A stretch of DNA of 64,000 nt, from NCBI RefSeq assembly GCF_003573695.1, contig NC_039361.1, positions 89,608,149 to 89,672,148 of the forward strand. The letters are read 5' to 3'. This stretch comes from Papaver somniferum (taxonomy: Eukaryota; Streptophyta; Magnoliopsida; Ranunculales; Papaveraceae). The notes under the pieces are model-generated. The model was given only the letters and a program-made list of their open reading frames with translations. It did no database searches and had not been told where the DNA came from. The translations under genes were made by a program, and so were the position numbers. Of the stretch, positions 23,313 to 34,932 are shown piece after piece; within the stretch, counting starts at the first letter, position 1; each line of letters opens with the position of its first letter.

Positions 23313-23510
23313 AACTCTAATTCATGCGTATCATTATCATATACATTTTCGAGATGCTTTGTCAAGTTGAAACAACAGATGCTAACCTCCACAGCGTGCT
23401 GCGCATTCAAAAATTAGGTTTAGTTTTTAATTATCTTGTCTCGGGATTTGATTTTTATTTAACATTACTTATATTTATTATTTTTCTTGGAAATACTTCA
23501 AATTAAGAAC

Positions 23511-26305
23511 TTAAGTAGACAAGTTAAGGACCTGGTTAGTGTCATGGTTTACAAGATTGACATTGTTTGGATATAGCACTCTTTTCTCACAATGTTGGTA
23601 GTTTGAGTAGTAAAGAGTGACTATTTCATGCAAATTTGGCATCCACATCTTCCTTAAGGGAAAGCAATTAAAAGTGCGAAAGAAATGAAATAGTTCTATA
23701 TTGTCACATAGCATAATATTGTTGGACTGTTGGTGGGGGTTCTTCCGCAACTTTCTGATTTTCTTTACGACTTCCTTATCATCTACTTGAATATTGCAGC
23801 ATCTTTCTTTGTTTTCCCGCATCTATGTCATTGCCACTAGTACTCCAATAGTGATACCTTCTCGCCTTGTTGTTACTCTGCAGGTGAAGATTTTCCTGTC
23901 TTTGTCTTCTTCCTTTCATCTGTAAGCAAGTTAATTACTACTGTTTCAGGGCAGTCAATATCATAGTAACAATAACATATGCTATTAAGTTTGGGGTTGG
24001 TTTTTTTGTCTGCTTCATTATCATCTGAGTGGGAGGTGTTTCTGTTCAGGCAAGGGGATTGTTTTTTGCAATTTGATGTTTGGAGGTATTGAAGAATTTA
24101 ATTGGTTGTTGATATTGGATTGATTGGAACCTTTTGGAAGCATTTCCTGCACCTAGTTTTCCAAATTATCCAGCAGGACGTTTCCATGTATGCTACCCTA
24201 CATCTCATCTCCTCCCTGTTGTTTCCTTCTATATTAAACCATGACTCTATCCAAACTCTCATGTTGACATTGGAATCAACTGGAATTCTACAACCTAGAC
24301 TGAACCAGACTGCTCTGGTAAAACTACATTGTATCAAAAGGTGATCGATGGTTTCATCCTGACTATCACATAAGCAGCATTTAAGAGATATTTCTGGGTC
24401 CCATCGACTTAGCTTAGTTCTGCCTGGAAGGATATCATTATAGCATTTCCATATCAGTAATTGAATTCTTGGTATAGTTTTTATACTCCATATTTTCCCG
24501 ACATTGGGTGAGAAGTTGATTGGATATTGGTTTGGTTATTAGGGGAGAATAAGCACTCGTAAATAGATTTGACAGTTAGCACTCCATTTGGAGCATATGA
24601 CCAGACCAGTTTGTCTGGTTGCAACACCGTTTTGTGAAGATCTATTGTAACAATATTATCCACAGTCTCTGGCTTGAAACTTGGTTTAAGAAGTTTAGGT
24701 TCCAATTTCTAGTTTGAGCATCAAAAATTTCCTTGACATATTTCAGGGTGTTTTGGATAATTGGCTTACAGTCGTCTGGAGAAAGTTGGTTGGGGTGATG
24801 CATAGTGATCCAGTTGTGTTCCCACATCAAGATGGACGACCCTGTGCCTATTTTTCAAATGCTTCTATTTTTAACTATATCCAGACCCTCATTCAGGCCT
24901 TTCCATAGCCAATAACTAGTTGGTTTTGGCTTTCCCAGACACAGTGGTGAAGAAGTTTTGAAGTATTTCTCTTTTAAGACTTTGTACGATAGCTGGTTTG
25001 GGTTCTGAACTATTCTCCAAGATGTTTTCGCAAGCATTTATTTATTAAATTTATTGAAATTTTTGAAACCTAGAGCTCTTGGCTTTTCTTTTTGCAGAAA
25101 TTGGTCCATGCTTTAAAGCATGTCCCTCTTGAGTTGGACTTTTTATGCCCCTACCAGAAAGCCCTACTGCGGCTATCCATTTGTTATGTGATAGTTTTGG
25201 GTATCACAAAACATGACATCTGGTAAGTGCCCATCGATTCAGCTACGTGTTTTATCATCACTTCCTTACCAGTTCCCGACAAAAGTTTACTGGTCCAGCC
25301 AGCCAATCTTTTATTGTTTTTCCGCAATGGATTCAAAAAAACTTTTCTATGACCTATGAGTGAATAACGGCACCCCTAAGTAATTATACTCAAGTTTTAT
25401 GCGCCCCACTTTTAATATTTCTATTAGAGAGTGGGCCTTATCCTCCATAAATTTTTTACCAAAGAAGATACCAGATTTCTCGTAATTTATTAGCTGGCCA
25501 GAAGCCTTACTAAAATTCTCAAGAACATTTAAAAGATTTTTACAGTCTTTGGTGGTTGCCCTTGTGAAGATGAGACAATCATCCGCAAAAAGTAGGTGAG
25601 ATATCGACAAAGGCATTTTAGAGAAAGTTACTTCTTTGATTAGTTTTTTTGCTTCAGCATCCAAAAGCACTATGGACAGGCTTATCATACAAATGATGAA
25701 GAGGTAGGGGGACAGAGGTTCGCCCTATCTTATCCCTCTAGATGGTTTGAAGAAGTTGGTTGGGGAACCATTTATTAAGACTGCACAAGAGGTGGTACTT
25801 ATACATCGAAGTATTAAGTTAATCCATTATTTATTGAAACCCAGCCTTTCCATAATTTGGGCTAGAAAATTCCATTTCACTCTATCAAAGGCCTTGGACA
25901 TGTCTGCCCATGTACCCATTTTTGATTTTCTTAGTTATCATGGTATGGATTACTTCATGGGCGATTACAATATTATCTGCAATTTGCCTACCAGGGAAAA
26001 AAGCCGATTGATAAGGAGAAATGAATTTATCAAGAAAGGCTTTATTCAGTTTGCAAGAAATTTTGAGATGATTTTGTAAATAGTGTTACGGAGAGACATT
26101 GGTCTAAAATCTGCTGGGGAATCCGGAAATTCTTTTTTTTTTTTGGAATGAGAGTTATAAAAGTTAAGTTTAATTCCTTTAGAAGAAATTTTGACTCAAA
26201 GAATTGTTGGATCATTTTTGTTACGTCATCCTTTATAAGATACCATTTTTCGTGATAGAAATTTGCTGGAAATCCATCAGATCCCGGAGATTTGTTAGGA
26301 TGCAT
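23511..26305 (-). pseudogene. LINE ORF2 C-terminal part (RT, zf-RVT, RNase H), degenerate
   Basis: On the minus strand from right to left: MHPNKSPGSDGFPANFYHEKW and LTFITLIPKKKK (26042-26305) are the N-terminal RT motifs. LLFADDCLIF with YEKSGIFFG and YNYLGVPLFTHR (25347-25688) is the catalytic region. The region 24481-25037 carries the RILRG-like connection (WRIVQNPNQLSYKVLKEKYF), and 24098-24337 is the zf-RVT to RNase H junction. The frame at 23511-23822 contains a weak RNase H C-terminal pattern (FHFFRTFNCFPLRKMWMPN). Stops and frameshifts are numerous. It belongs to the LINE whose 5' half is at 26300-33541. Confidence 0.85.
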
Positions 26306-27112
26306 ATCAAAAACAATCAGCTTGATTTCGAGCTCCGTCGGGATTCAGATGAGCTTAGCATTATCCGCCTCAGATAAGCATTTAGGAATCAAGTCCAGAA
26401 TTTGATTCCAGAGATCGGGTGTTGTGGAGGTCGCCGTTTTAGCAAAATGGGTAAAGAAAGTTTCTAGTATTTGTCCTCTTTCATGGCACCATTCCCCATT
26501 ATCTCTTTTAATAGCTTCTATTCTTAGTTTTTTGGCTTTGTAGGTGGTATAAGAGTGAAAATAGCTTGTGTTTTTGTTCCTTAGTTTGATGAAATTTTCA
26601 GTAGCTTTTATATTCCAAAAAGCTTCCTCAAAGTCATACCACTTAGCTAAATATTCATGGAGAAGTTTGATCCTAGGATTATTTTCAGGCAGTTTTAGAA
26701 TATTTTTGGCATAGTATAAAGAATTGTTCAGGTTTTTAATATCATGCTGAATGTTCCAAAAGTACTCTCTATTCCATATTCTAATTTGTTTTTTTCACAC
26801 TATTTAGCCTAGAGACAAATTTGAAAGCATGAGACCCATCCACCTCTATATCCCAGACCTTAGCTATTACATCGAAGCAAATCGGGTTTTCCATGTAAAT
26901 ACCGAAAAATTTGAATGGCTTTGCTCCGTATTTCTAACAAGGGGAAGTTTTAATTAGAATGGGGATATGATCAGATTCAGTTGGAGGAAGATGGTAAGCA
27001 ATCGCACGTGGGAAGATATCAAACTAAGACGTATTAGTAAGACCTCTATCTAAGCGTGCCTCAACAAATTCAGGCCCGCTTCTCTTCTTCGACCAGATAT
27101 AAGGGTATCATA

Positions 27113-27387
27113 TGTAATACCCCGATATTCGACAGTGGTTGGACGGATGGAATATAAGTAATGGTTTGTCTTTTCCTAACACCGAGGCCTTTTCAGCACA
27201 ATTGGCTCCAGAGTTGGCAGAAAACTCTGCAGTTAAGCGTTCTCGGGCGGGAGAAATCCAGGGATGGGTGACCTCCCGGGAAGTTGTTGCTGGATGACCG
27301 CAGCGATGCCCGTTTAAAAACCTCACGCTGCCGCATAACCGCAGTGTCTAAGTGGGGACAGTATCGGTGGATGGACGGGTCATTACA
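27113..27387 (+). repeat. Cassandra 5' LTR (275 bp)
   Basis: It has TG...CA ends and a partner at 27546-27820. The 5S-like block lies at about 27220-27290. Confidence 0.93.
27220..27290 (+). promoter_or_regulatory. 5S rRNA-derived internal Pol III promoter in Cassandra 5' LTR
   Basis: CTGCAGTTAAGCGTTCTCGG and GGGATGGGTGACCTCCCGGG correspond to the conserved A-box and C-box part of plant 5S rRNA (GCAGTTAAGCGTGCTTGGGC ... GGATGGGTGACCTCCTGGG). It is a promoter remnant within an LTR, not a 5S gene: the flanking 5' part of 5S rRNA is divergent. Confidence 0.88.
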
Positions 27388-27389
27388 AA

Positions 27390-27401
27390 TGGTATCAGAG
27401 C
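27390..27401 (+). other. Cassandra primer-binding site
   Basis: TGGTATCAGAGC, 2 bases after the 5' LTR, is complementary to the 3' end of plant initiator tRNA-Met. Confidence 0.9.
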
Positions 27402-27545
27402 CGACGACGGTTCACCTGCCGAGGGTGGGAAGGTACGCTGGCGGGATTAGTCCAGTTGCTTCTCATGAGGGGCAGGGAACGTCGGAGATCTTGGCTTTTA
27501 AATATATTCCGGAGTCGAGGACGACTCCAATTAAGGTAGTGGTAT

Positions 27546-27820
27546 TGTAATACCCCAATATTCGGTAGTGGTTGGCCGAATGGAATATAAGTAATGGTTT
27601 GTCCTTTCCTAACACCTAGGTCTTTTCAACACAATTGGCTTCAGAGTTGGCAGAAAACTCTGCAATTAAGCATGCTCGGGCGGGAGCAATCCAGGGATGG
27701 GTGACCTCCTGGGAAGTTGTTTCTGGATGACTGCAGCGATGCCCGTTTAAAAACCCCACACTGCCGGATAACCGCAGTGGCTAAGTGGGGAAAATATCGG
27801 TGGATGGACGGGTCATTACA
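27546..27820 (+). repeat. Cassandra 3' LTR (275 bp)
   Basis: It has the same length and ends as the left LTR and carries the 5S-like block at about 27654-27720 (CAATTAAGCATGCTCGGG, GGGATGGGTGACCTCCTGGG). Divergence from the left LTR is clearly higher than for the Copia LTRs, so this insertion is older. Confidence 0.93.
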
Positions 27821-28009
27821 TCCTACAAATCCCAGGTCCAAGATACCAGCACTATTGATTAAATCAAAGAAGAAATTATGCTCGATTGCATCTATCCTTT
27901 TACCTCGTGTTTTTTCACTATCAGAGAGAACAAAATTCAGATCTCCTACTATTAACCAAGGAATTTCCACCGTTCTAGCAAGTTCTCTAAAGTAGTTCCA
28001 AGTCACATG

Positions 28010-30758
28010 CTTTTTAACCTTATAGGTGAAAAGGCGAGGGTATCCAAGTATACCACAAGCTAAAACTTTTCCTACCTATAAGTCCTTTCTACGAAAGTGA
28101 TTGTCTATGGACTAAGTCGAGACAATACAACTAAGGTTCACACTTCGTGTGATCGTCTATAGATACGAGATCGAGACAATACAACAACGAAGTATGTTTA
28201 CTTGATACAAAGGTTCGTACTTAACCAAACAAAATAGGATTTCTTATCAAGTAAATAGGAATTGACGTTTGTGTAATTTACTTTAATTATAATAAAACAA
28301 TTATAATGCGGAAAATAAAAGTAAATGACACAACAAGATTTTTTTGACGAGGAAAACTGCAGATGCAGAAAAATTCGGGACCTAGTCCAGAATTGAATAC
28401 TCTCAGGATTAAGCCGCTACACAAAATTACACAACTTCGTATAGTTGAGATCAAGTAACTAACCCTATAGTTCACTTATTTCCGCTTGTATTCCCACGCC
28501 TCCAACTTATAAATAAGTCACATACTTGGATCAATCCCTTTGGTTCGTATTCCAAACATTAAAGGAATAAGAAATATGTTTGGTATCAACTTTATTCAAC
28601 CAAGTGATATGATTCGGACAAAGGCTCTTCCGTTTATCTCAACATAAACTCCTTCATCAGGTCTAGATATATCTTATGTTCAATCACCCAAAGGTAATCG
28701 ATTAAGATTAAGCCAACAACACCTTTAATCCGAAGAACCGTGTTGATGTCGATCTACTCAATTAATCAATCCAATCTACCACAAGGATAAATCGATTATT
28801 TATTGGATCCTCTTTTACCAAAACAAGTATTGTGCACACCAAAGATTGTAAAACCCAAATCAGATCTTCAATATCTTCTTTGTTTTCAAATCTTCTTAAA
28901 TCTTCAATAAAAACCTGCACACAATCACTTGAATCTCTTGTGATCAATCACGCACAGAACGGAGTCTGTTAACAATGGATTATCACAAGATCGTCTTTAG
29001 AACTAACAACAGTCTAAAGATCCCTGTCGAAACTCTGAACTAGTTTGAGTGAATCTTATATCAGAAGAGAAGATTCTTAAGAATGAACAAATTAGGTGCA
29101 ATCAGATTTCAACCACCATTATTCAATTGAATCAATCGAAAACATAGATAAACCGTAATTATCTAGTTTCCCACTAACGGGTCGCGCTAGAGCTTCTCAA
29201 TCCAAAAGAAGACTTTAAACTGATCGTCCGTAAGAGATTTCACCTAATTAGATTACTCTCCTCTACGGTAGGTGGCTACAACAGTAACAACAACAAAAGA
29301 GTAAATATGTTGTTACGAAGGATTAGTTTGCTAGAAAGGCAAACTTCGTGTATTTATAGACAGGGAAGTTTGGACACCAAGGAATTTCCAAAATCCAAAA
29401 TATTCTCAAGATATTCATTAAAGCACAAATTCGGTTTCCATGATTCCTGGAAATGCTCTGTCCAAAAAAAACGATCGAAATCTCTCGGAAAATCTAATTA
29501 GTAAATGTACATTACTAATTCTGTAATTTCCCTACAAAATGAAATTAATAACCTTAATTAAAAGATTCTTAACTTACTTATGTTTCGATCCTGCGATTCT
29601 CTTCCCTTAGCCGTTAAGGAACATCTTTGAAAAATTATAGAAATAAACATTCACAGCACGTGTTCAAAGTTTGTCGACATCTTTACTTTGTAAGTTCTCT
29701 TTCACACTTACAACCTTGAAACCGATTTGCCACACTTCCAAACAAGTTTAGAATTTTTTCATCTGACTTTCAAGAACTATGTGATTGATCAAACCAACAT
29801 TTAATCACAATCATGGGTTTAACGATTCTACCAAAACAAGTTTCGGTTCTACTTCCATGTGAGTACTAGGATCGGTTCCCCACATATATATGGTATCTAA
29901 CTTATATGTGTTGCACATGTCCATAGGATCGGTTCCCCTTTCTGCTATAAACCTTGTTGCAGCCCATACAAGGATCGGTTCCCCTTGATGTACTGCACCC
30001 ATTACAAGGATAGGTTCCCTTTCCCTTACTAGGATCGGTTCCCTTTCCCTTACAAGGATCGGTTCCCTTTCCCCAAGGTCAGACATAATCCGATCATACC
30101 ACAGGTGAGTACTTAAGATTGGTTTTACTAATAAAAGTTATACCAATACATAAGTCAGGACTTTGTGAATAGTTCTACCAAGAACACAACAAGTTGTGAG
30201 CGGTTATACTCTATCACACATATTGGTTGTTCATAAGATATGCAATGAATAACAAAACCAATAACTCCTGGAAATTTCCTTTTCGGTTCACAAACAAGTT
30301 TATGAACTTACTTCCTTAGAACACATGTAAACAATGTTCCCTAGGATGAAATCCTCACCTCATACCCGTACATAATCACAATAGCATTCAAATGATTATG
30401 GCGATGTCTTATGTACAAAGTTTAATGGTTAAGCAATAAACCTCGTATTGTATTCCTTAATACTATGTCTATCTAGAGTTCATATATGCTTCGCAGTTAT
30501 GTTTTCAATATGCACGACTTGAAAGATACGTTAGGGAATGCAAAAGTTCAAGTCAAATATCACTAACCTCAAGTGGAAGGATGATTGTTGTCGTTGTAGC
30601 TCCTTGCTTCTTCACATCTTCAAGACTTCGCAATACTTGTAATGTCTCATATACTAATACTTTAAAGCTAACCTATACGAAGTTTAACTCTAGTACATAA
30701 TCAAGCGACTCTTAACATGAGTTTTGATTCACTACAATATGACAACCAAACTTGACAT
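28010..30758 (-). mobile_element. Probable solo LTR or LTR fragment inserted in the LINE endonuclease (limits approximate)
   Basis: The LINE endonuclease frame stops near 30760 and resumes at 28006 with no recognisable protein between. The insert has an LTR-like start on the minus strand (GTTGGTATGTCAAG near 30758), a TATA-like CTATAAATAC on the minus strand near 29346-29355, a minisatellite, and no gag or pol. This is best explained by a solo LTR of a large plant retrotransposon, perhaps Sirevirus-like, but exact ends and target duplication could not be fixed. Confidence 0.55.
29865..30085. repeat. Minisatellite AGGATCGGTTCCC in the LTR-like insert
   Basis: Six copies of AGGATCGGTTCCC (one as AGGATAGGTTCCC) occur. 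The last three are spaced about 29 bases apart and separated by TTTCCCTTAC. The resulting minus-strand open frame with repeated REPILVRE is a by-product of the repeat, not a gene. Confidence 0.85.
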
Positions 30759-31170
30759 ACCAACGCTTGGTGGGTTCAAACGAGCAATGCTCAAACAATA
30801 GTGACATCCATAGACAGTAGATAACATCCAATCTAGATTCCTAGTTTTATCAGTAATTATCACATCAATTTGATTATCAGAAGTATGGAAGATTTGGAGA
30901 TCAATCTTGGAAGACCAAGCAAGAACCATGCCTCCAACAGTTCCAACCAACCCAGTTGGGTTCACAACTATCATGTCCAGGTAATGAAGGTTTTTGATGA
31001 TGTGGGTGATATATGATTTTCATGATGTTTTGTTTCCTGGAGAAAGAATAAATATGGATTGTGTTTTGAGATGAGATTTTTAAGACGGGGTTTAGTTTTT
31101 TTCCCTAATCTCTGACAGTTCCATGCTAAAATGTTGATAGACATAGTTGAAGGTACATAGAAGCACTCAA
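30732..31170 (-). pseudogene. LINE ORF2 N-terminus: endonuclease domain start
   Basis: The ORF2 start is probably the methionine of MSINILAWNCQRLG near 31145; NCQGLG-type N-termini are typical of plant L1 endonucleases. LFFLQETK (catalytic glutamate) follows near 31060, and then NPTGLVGTVGGMVLAW in the next frame at 30732-30974, with a frameshift at about 30972. It ends in DWMLSTVYG, where the LTR-like insertion begins. It joins the endonuclease C-terminal half at 28006. Confidence 0.85.
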
Positions 31171-31384
31171 GAAATTTGATAAAATTATCACTAGAAAAAT
31201 AGACCATATAATTGATTAAATGACCAGTGAAGATTAAGTTTAGGCTTACCCGACTTACCACTGAGTTTTGAGGCCCCTTGCTTGAGCTAGCAGAATTTCC
31301 AGTTTGTCCACTTGATGTTGCGGTAGTCCATTTCTCATATGTGGATTTGTTGTAGCTTTTGAGGGCATCCATCTTGAGTTGTTC

Positions 31385-33541
31385 TTAGCTAGACTCCAAC
31401 ACTCCAGCAGGATGAGGCAGAGGTAGATGGTGGCTTGATATGGGGATGGCCAAATTTGAGTCTCTGATGGAGAAGGAGGAGTGTGGGAAAGGTTTATGTG
31501 GAGGAGAATGAGGGGATGTGTGATTTGGTGGCATGTTTTGGTGAGCTTCTTGTTGGAAAAATTGAATCATTTCAAGAGAGACAGGTGATTCAGGAGATTG
31601 AGAGACAGTAAGAGGTATGTTTTCTTTTCCCATGAGTTGATGAGGGTATTTGAGAGCAGGGTTCAATTGGAAATCCATTTCAATGACCTTTTCTTTTTGT
31701 TTCTTTTTCCCTTTGACTATATCTGATATAATTGCCTTCATCAGTTTGCTCTCAAAATGTCTTTTTAGAATTTTGCTTGAAAGTCTAATTGGCTTCCTTT
31801 TGGCTACCCTTAACTTAGACAAGCTGCTTTTTCAATTGTTCAATCTACCACCTTCCTTAGTATTCTTTGGGATCTTCGGGAGTCCTTTCACATGTTTCTT
31901 CATTTGATCCATTATTACAGTTGTTTCCTGGTTTTTATGACGTTGTTGATGTGACATAACATCCATTTTTGTATCTCCTACTGTGTGACTCCCTTTGGAG
32001 AATTCCCCAAAAACATAGTTTTTCTTTCCTGTTTTATGGTCCATAATGGTTTTTCCTCTTTCCCTAAGCAGAAATAAATCTCTTCCTTATCAGCCTTATC
32101 CTTCTCAAGAATTTGCAGTTGTTTGTGAGTTGGAACATTTGTTTTCCCTTGAAGTTTTGTGATATTGACACTATTAGTGTGAAAAGTTCTGGGTTTGAGA
32201 CTCTCAAAACCTGGAGGTGGTTCTAAAAAGCTTTCTTGATCATGGTTTTTAAAAATAAAGTTTGTCTTGATATCAAAATCTACCTTTTTCTGGTGGACTA
32301 TGCACAAAGCTGAAACTGCGTAACTCCTTGTCTCTCCCTTTCTCCACAATACTGTCAGATCTGTGTAATTTTTTTGATATACCTGCTTCAATCTCTTCAG
32401 CAGCATGCCTTTTTGATCTAGAGATCTCAATGTCCATCAAAGTTTCATTGCTCAAAACTCCAATGTGAAAGCTTGCCTTCTTGCTTACCTCTTTTACTGC
32501 TTCAGGGGCATCTATTTCTTTTCCTTTAAACTGTGTAGAAGCTTCCATAGAACTACACTCTCCTATTTCTGTGTTTTTTGTAGAGAAGAAAGCAGTTTCA
32601 GTCCCTTCTTCTCAGAAAGCTTCAGAGATTGCTTCTTCCTCCATCTCCATGATTTCCTCCATATGTGGATCTGCTGCATCTTGGGCTAATAATCTTGGAA
32701 TATATTTCTTTTTTGGATGGCTGAGTATGCGGAAGTATTTGCAAAAGCCTTTGGGGAGTTTTTCGAAGAATATATTCACTCTCAGATTTTCTTGCTTCCC
32801 TGTGTTGACTGGAATGTGATCCCAGAGCCTCTCATTCACATTAACTTCCACCAGAGCTCTTGGGCAGGATAATGTAAGTTCACTTCTAGTTGGGAGATCC
32901 ACCATTATGCATGTTCCCATACTGCTAGCTATATCATATGGAATATTTCGATAGACAGATCAGGTGGGAGATTGAGGAGCCTTGCCCACATGGTCACCAC
33001 ATCCATGTTGACTGTTTCTGGAGCAAAACCATGCATATATTCTTGAACTACTAGCAGAAATGGACCATAACTCCATAAATTTCTTTGTAATGCCCTTTGA
33101 ACATCAGATTGAGATTCTAGCCCAAAAGTAAAGATATTGTTTTCTTTTCCTCTTATTACTAATGTACATTGTGGGACATATGATAGATTCCAGATGTTTT
33201 GAACCACTTCTTTTGATTTCTTCATGCTGAGTTTGAAATCACAATTGATTTTTGCTAGTATTAATGCCTTGCTTTTGTTTTCTCTTCTGCTTTTGTTCTG
33301 TTGAGAGTTTATACTCTTTGTTTATGTTCAGTTGAGCATTCATCTTATCAGCTAGAGCTTCTCCGGAGAGATCCATTGGTTGATTGGAGATCTTAATGCA
33401 ACCAGTATAATGATTGAGCACTAACTCTTTGAATTTTTCACACCACTGAGCAGGTTTCATGGTTAACAGTTCGAATAACCAATGCCAAAAGTACCACCAA
33501 TAGACTTTAACTTTTTCTTTAACTAAGTGGTTAAAACACAT
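31385..33541 (-). pseudogene. LINE ORF1 (DUF4283-type nucleic-acid-binding Gag), degenerate
   Basis: Minus-strand frames from 33541 leftward form one ORF1 with breaks. An N-terminal MDLSGEALADKM region is followed by VIRGKENNIFTFGLESQSD, ALQRNLWSYGPFLLVVQEY and VTMWARLLNLPPDLS (32929-33225), the DUF4283 core of plant LINE ORF1 proteins. Next comes LTLSCPRALVEVNVNERLW (32612-32920) leading toward the zinc-knuckle area, and then long charged low-complexity tails at 31385-32548. It encodes the RNA-binding chaperone of the LINE. Several frameshifts and stops make it non-functional. Confidence 0.82.
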
Positions 33542-34932
33542 TAAGGGGATGGCACTTTATAGCTAGGCGAAATTCATTAAGAGAAATTGGCAGATATGGG
33601 ACAATATCATCAGAGATTATAAAGATCTGATGGGATTAAGGTGGTTGAGGGGTAATGAACGAGAGAGATGGCAAAATTATTGGGGAAAAAGAATGAGAAT
33701 GAGGATAAATTGAAGATGGGGTGAGGGGATGGCAGAGTACCAACACCTAGGGAAGGAGAAGGGTAGGTGAGAGGACAGTAAATAAGGAGGTAGAGGGAGT
33801 TATATAAGTAACTCAGTCTACAAACAATTCCAACTGTATTGAGACCAACCGATTGAAGCTTGAACTTTTGGAGATTGAAAAACCCAATTTTTAAGGTTTT
33901 CACAAGAACGCAAACTGAAAGAGCTTGGAGAAGCAAGAACAGCTGAGAATGAATACCCTGCAAAAACTGCAAGTGTGTTAGCACAAATATATTGAAAGCA
34001 ATGGACACATACCTCTGATAATCTTTGATTGCTAGCTCAGGGGAAAACTCAGGGCAGACGGGCAATGAGTTTATTCTGCACGCATTTCAAGTCACTCCTA
34101 AAAGTAGAGACTTCAAACTGAATTTTTTAAAGCTTAAACTTAAACGAATGAGTTATTGAAGCAAAAATAAAAAACTAGAAGCAAAAATTAAACAGAAAGT
34201 TATGAAACTGGCACTGGATGTGGAGATGGTTTAGAAGTAGTTATCGCCGGTGGAGAATCCGGACGAAAATGCTTCCTATCCACCGACTCATCCTCCACTC
34301 CCTTCCAACACCTCACATAACTCACACAAATGACCCCCTGTTTTCCCCCACACCATCTCAACAACTGAATCAATGGCTAAGATCACTGCCACCTAATGGT
34401 GGAAAAGAGTGGTGGAAGGGAGTGGGGAAAGTGTAGCAGCTTCGGAATCGGAGTCGGAGAAAAAAAAGAGTACGTAACTTCTGTATTTTTCTGTATAGTT
34501 GTAGGGTGTAAATAAAAAAGTCAAATAGATAGTACTTAGGACACATGAAAATATATATGGATGGTACATAGGATTATTGAGGATGGGAATTAAGATAGAT
34601 GGGAAATAGAGAAAGTGGGGATGAGAAATGGAAAACCTTATTGGTTTTCATTAGATTAAATGAAAAAAAAATGACTATTTACAGTTTCAAAGGTACATCA
34701 AACTTAGTTTTTCACTTTAACACCAACTTACACTTTTGTAATTTACGCAAAAGTGTAAATTTTCACTTAACTTTAGTAATTTACAGATTACAGTATGTGA
34801 GAAAAGAAAAGGACTCGGCTTTACAGTTTTACAGTCCCTTTTTTGTACACACTTCTGGAAAATAATGGGAATTTAAGGCCAACGAGAAGATACAAATACA
34901 AGGCCTGAAAGCTAAATCGACAACACTCTCAC
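33542..34932. other. LINE 5' flank and 3' flank of the cystinosin gene
   Basis: No protein or RNA gene was recognised. The left part may be the 5' untranslated region of the minus-strand LINE. The stretch just left of 34933 should contain the 3' UTR of the minus-strand cystinosin gene; its end is not visible with certainty. Confidence 0.45.

Larger units (their letters stand above)
27113..27820 (+). mobile_element. Cassandra TRIM retrotransposon with 5S rRNA-like LTRs
   Basis: Two LTRs of exactly 275 bases (27113-27387 and 27546-27820) start TGTAATACCCC and end GGTCATTACA. Directly after the left LTR is TGGTATCAGAGC (27390-27401), the initiator tRNA-Met primer-binding site. Each LTR contains a 5S rRNA-derived stretch. 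These are the defining features of Cassandra, a non-coding terminal-repeat retrotransposon in miniature transcribed by RNA polymerase III. The 5-base target duplication is TCATA / TCCTA (27108-27112 and 27821-27825, one mismatch), and the interrupted LINE frame is restored when the element is removed. No protein is encoded. Confidence 0.95.
26306..28009 (-). pseudogene. LINE ORF2: endonuclease C-terminal half and endonuclease-RT linker, split by a TRIM
   Basis: The frame at 27826-28006 reads TWNYFRELARTVEIPWLIVGDLNFVL, the catalytic GDLNF motif of L1-type apurinic endonucleases, and continues GILDLGFVG. The Cassandra element cuts the frame here. On its other side (27060-27107) the protein resumes YPYIWSKKRSGPEF and ARLDRGLTN, so removing the insertion restores LGFVGYPYIWS. 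The linker to RT (26306-27000) is recognisable only as low-complexity LINE sequence. Confidence 0.85.

Noticed and set aside
27220..27290. A 5S rRNA gene
   Set aside because: Only the internal control region is conserved, it occurs twice at the same place in two LTRs, and the 5' part of 5S rRNA is missing.
29811..30086. A protein with REPILVRE repeats on the minus strand
   Set aside because: The open frame is a by-product of a 13-bp minisatellite in noncoding LTR-like DNA.
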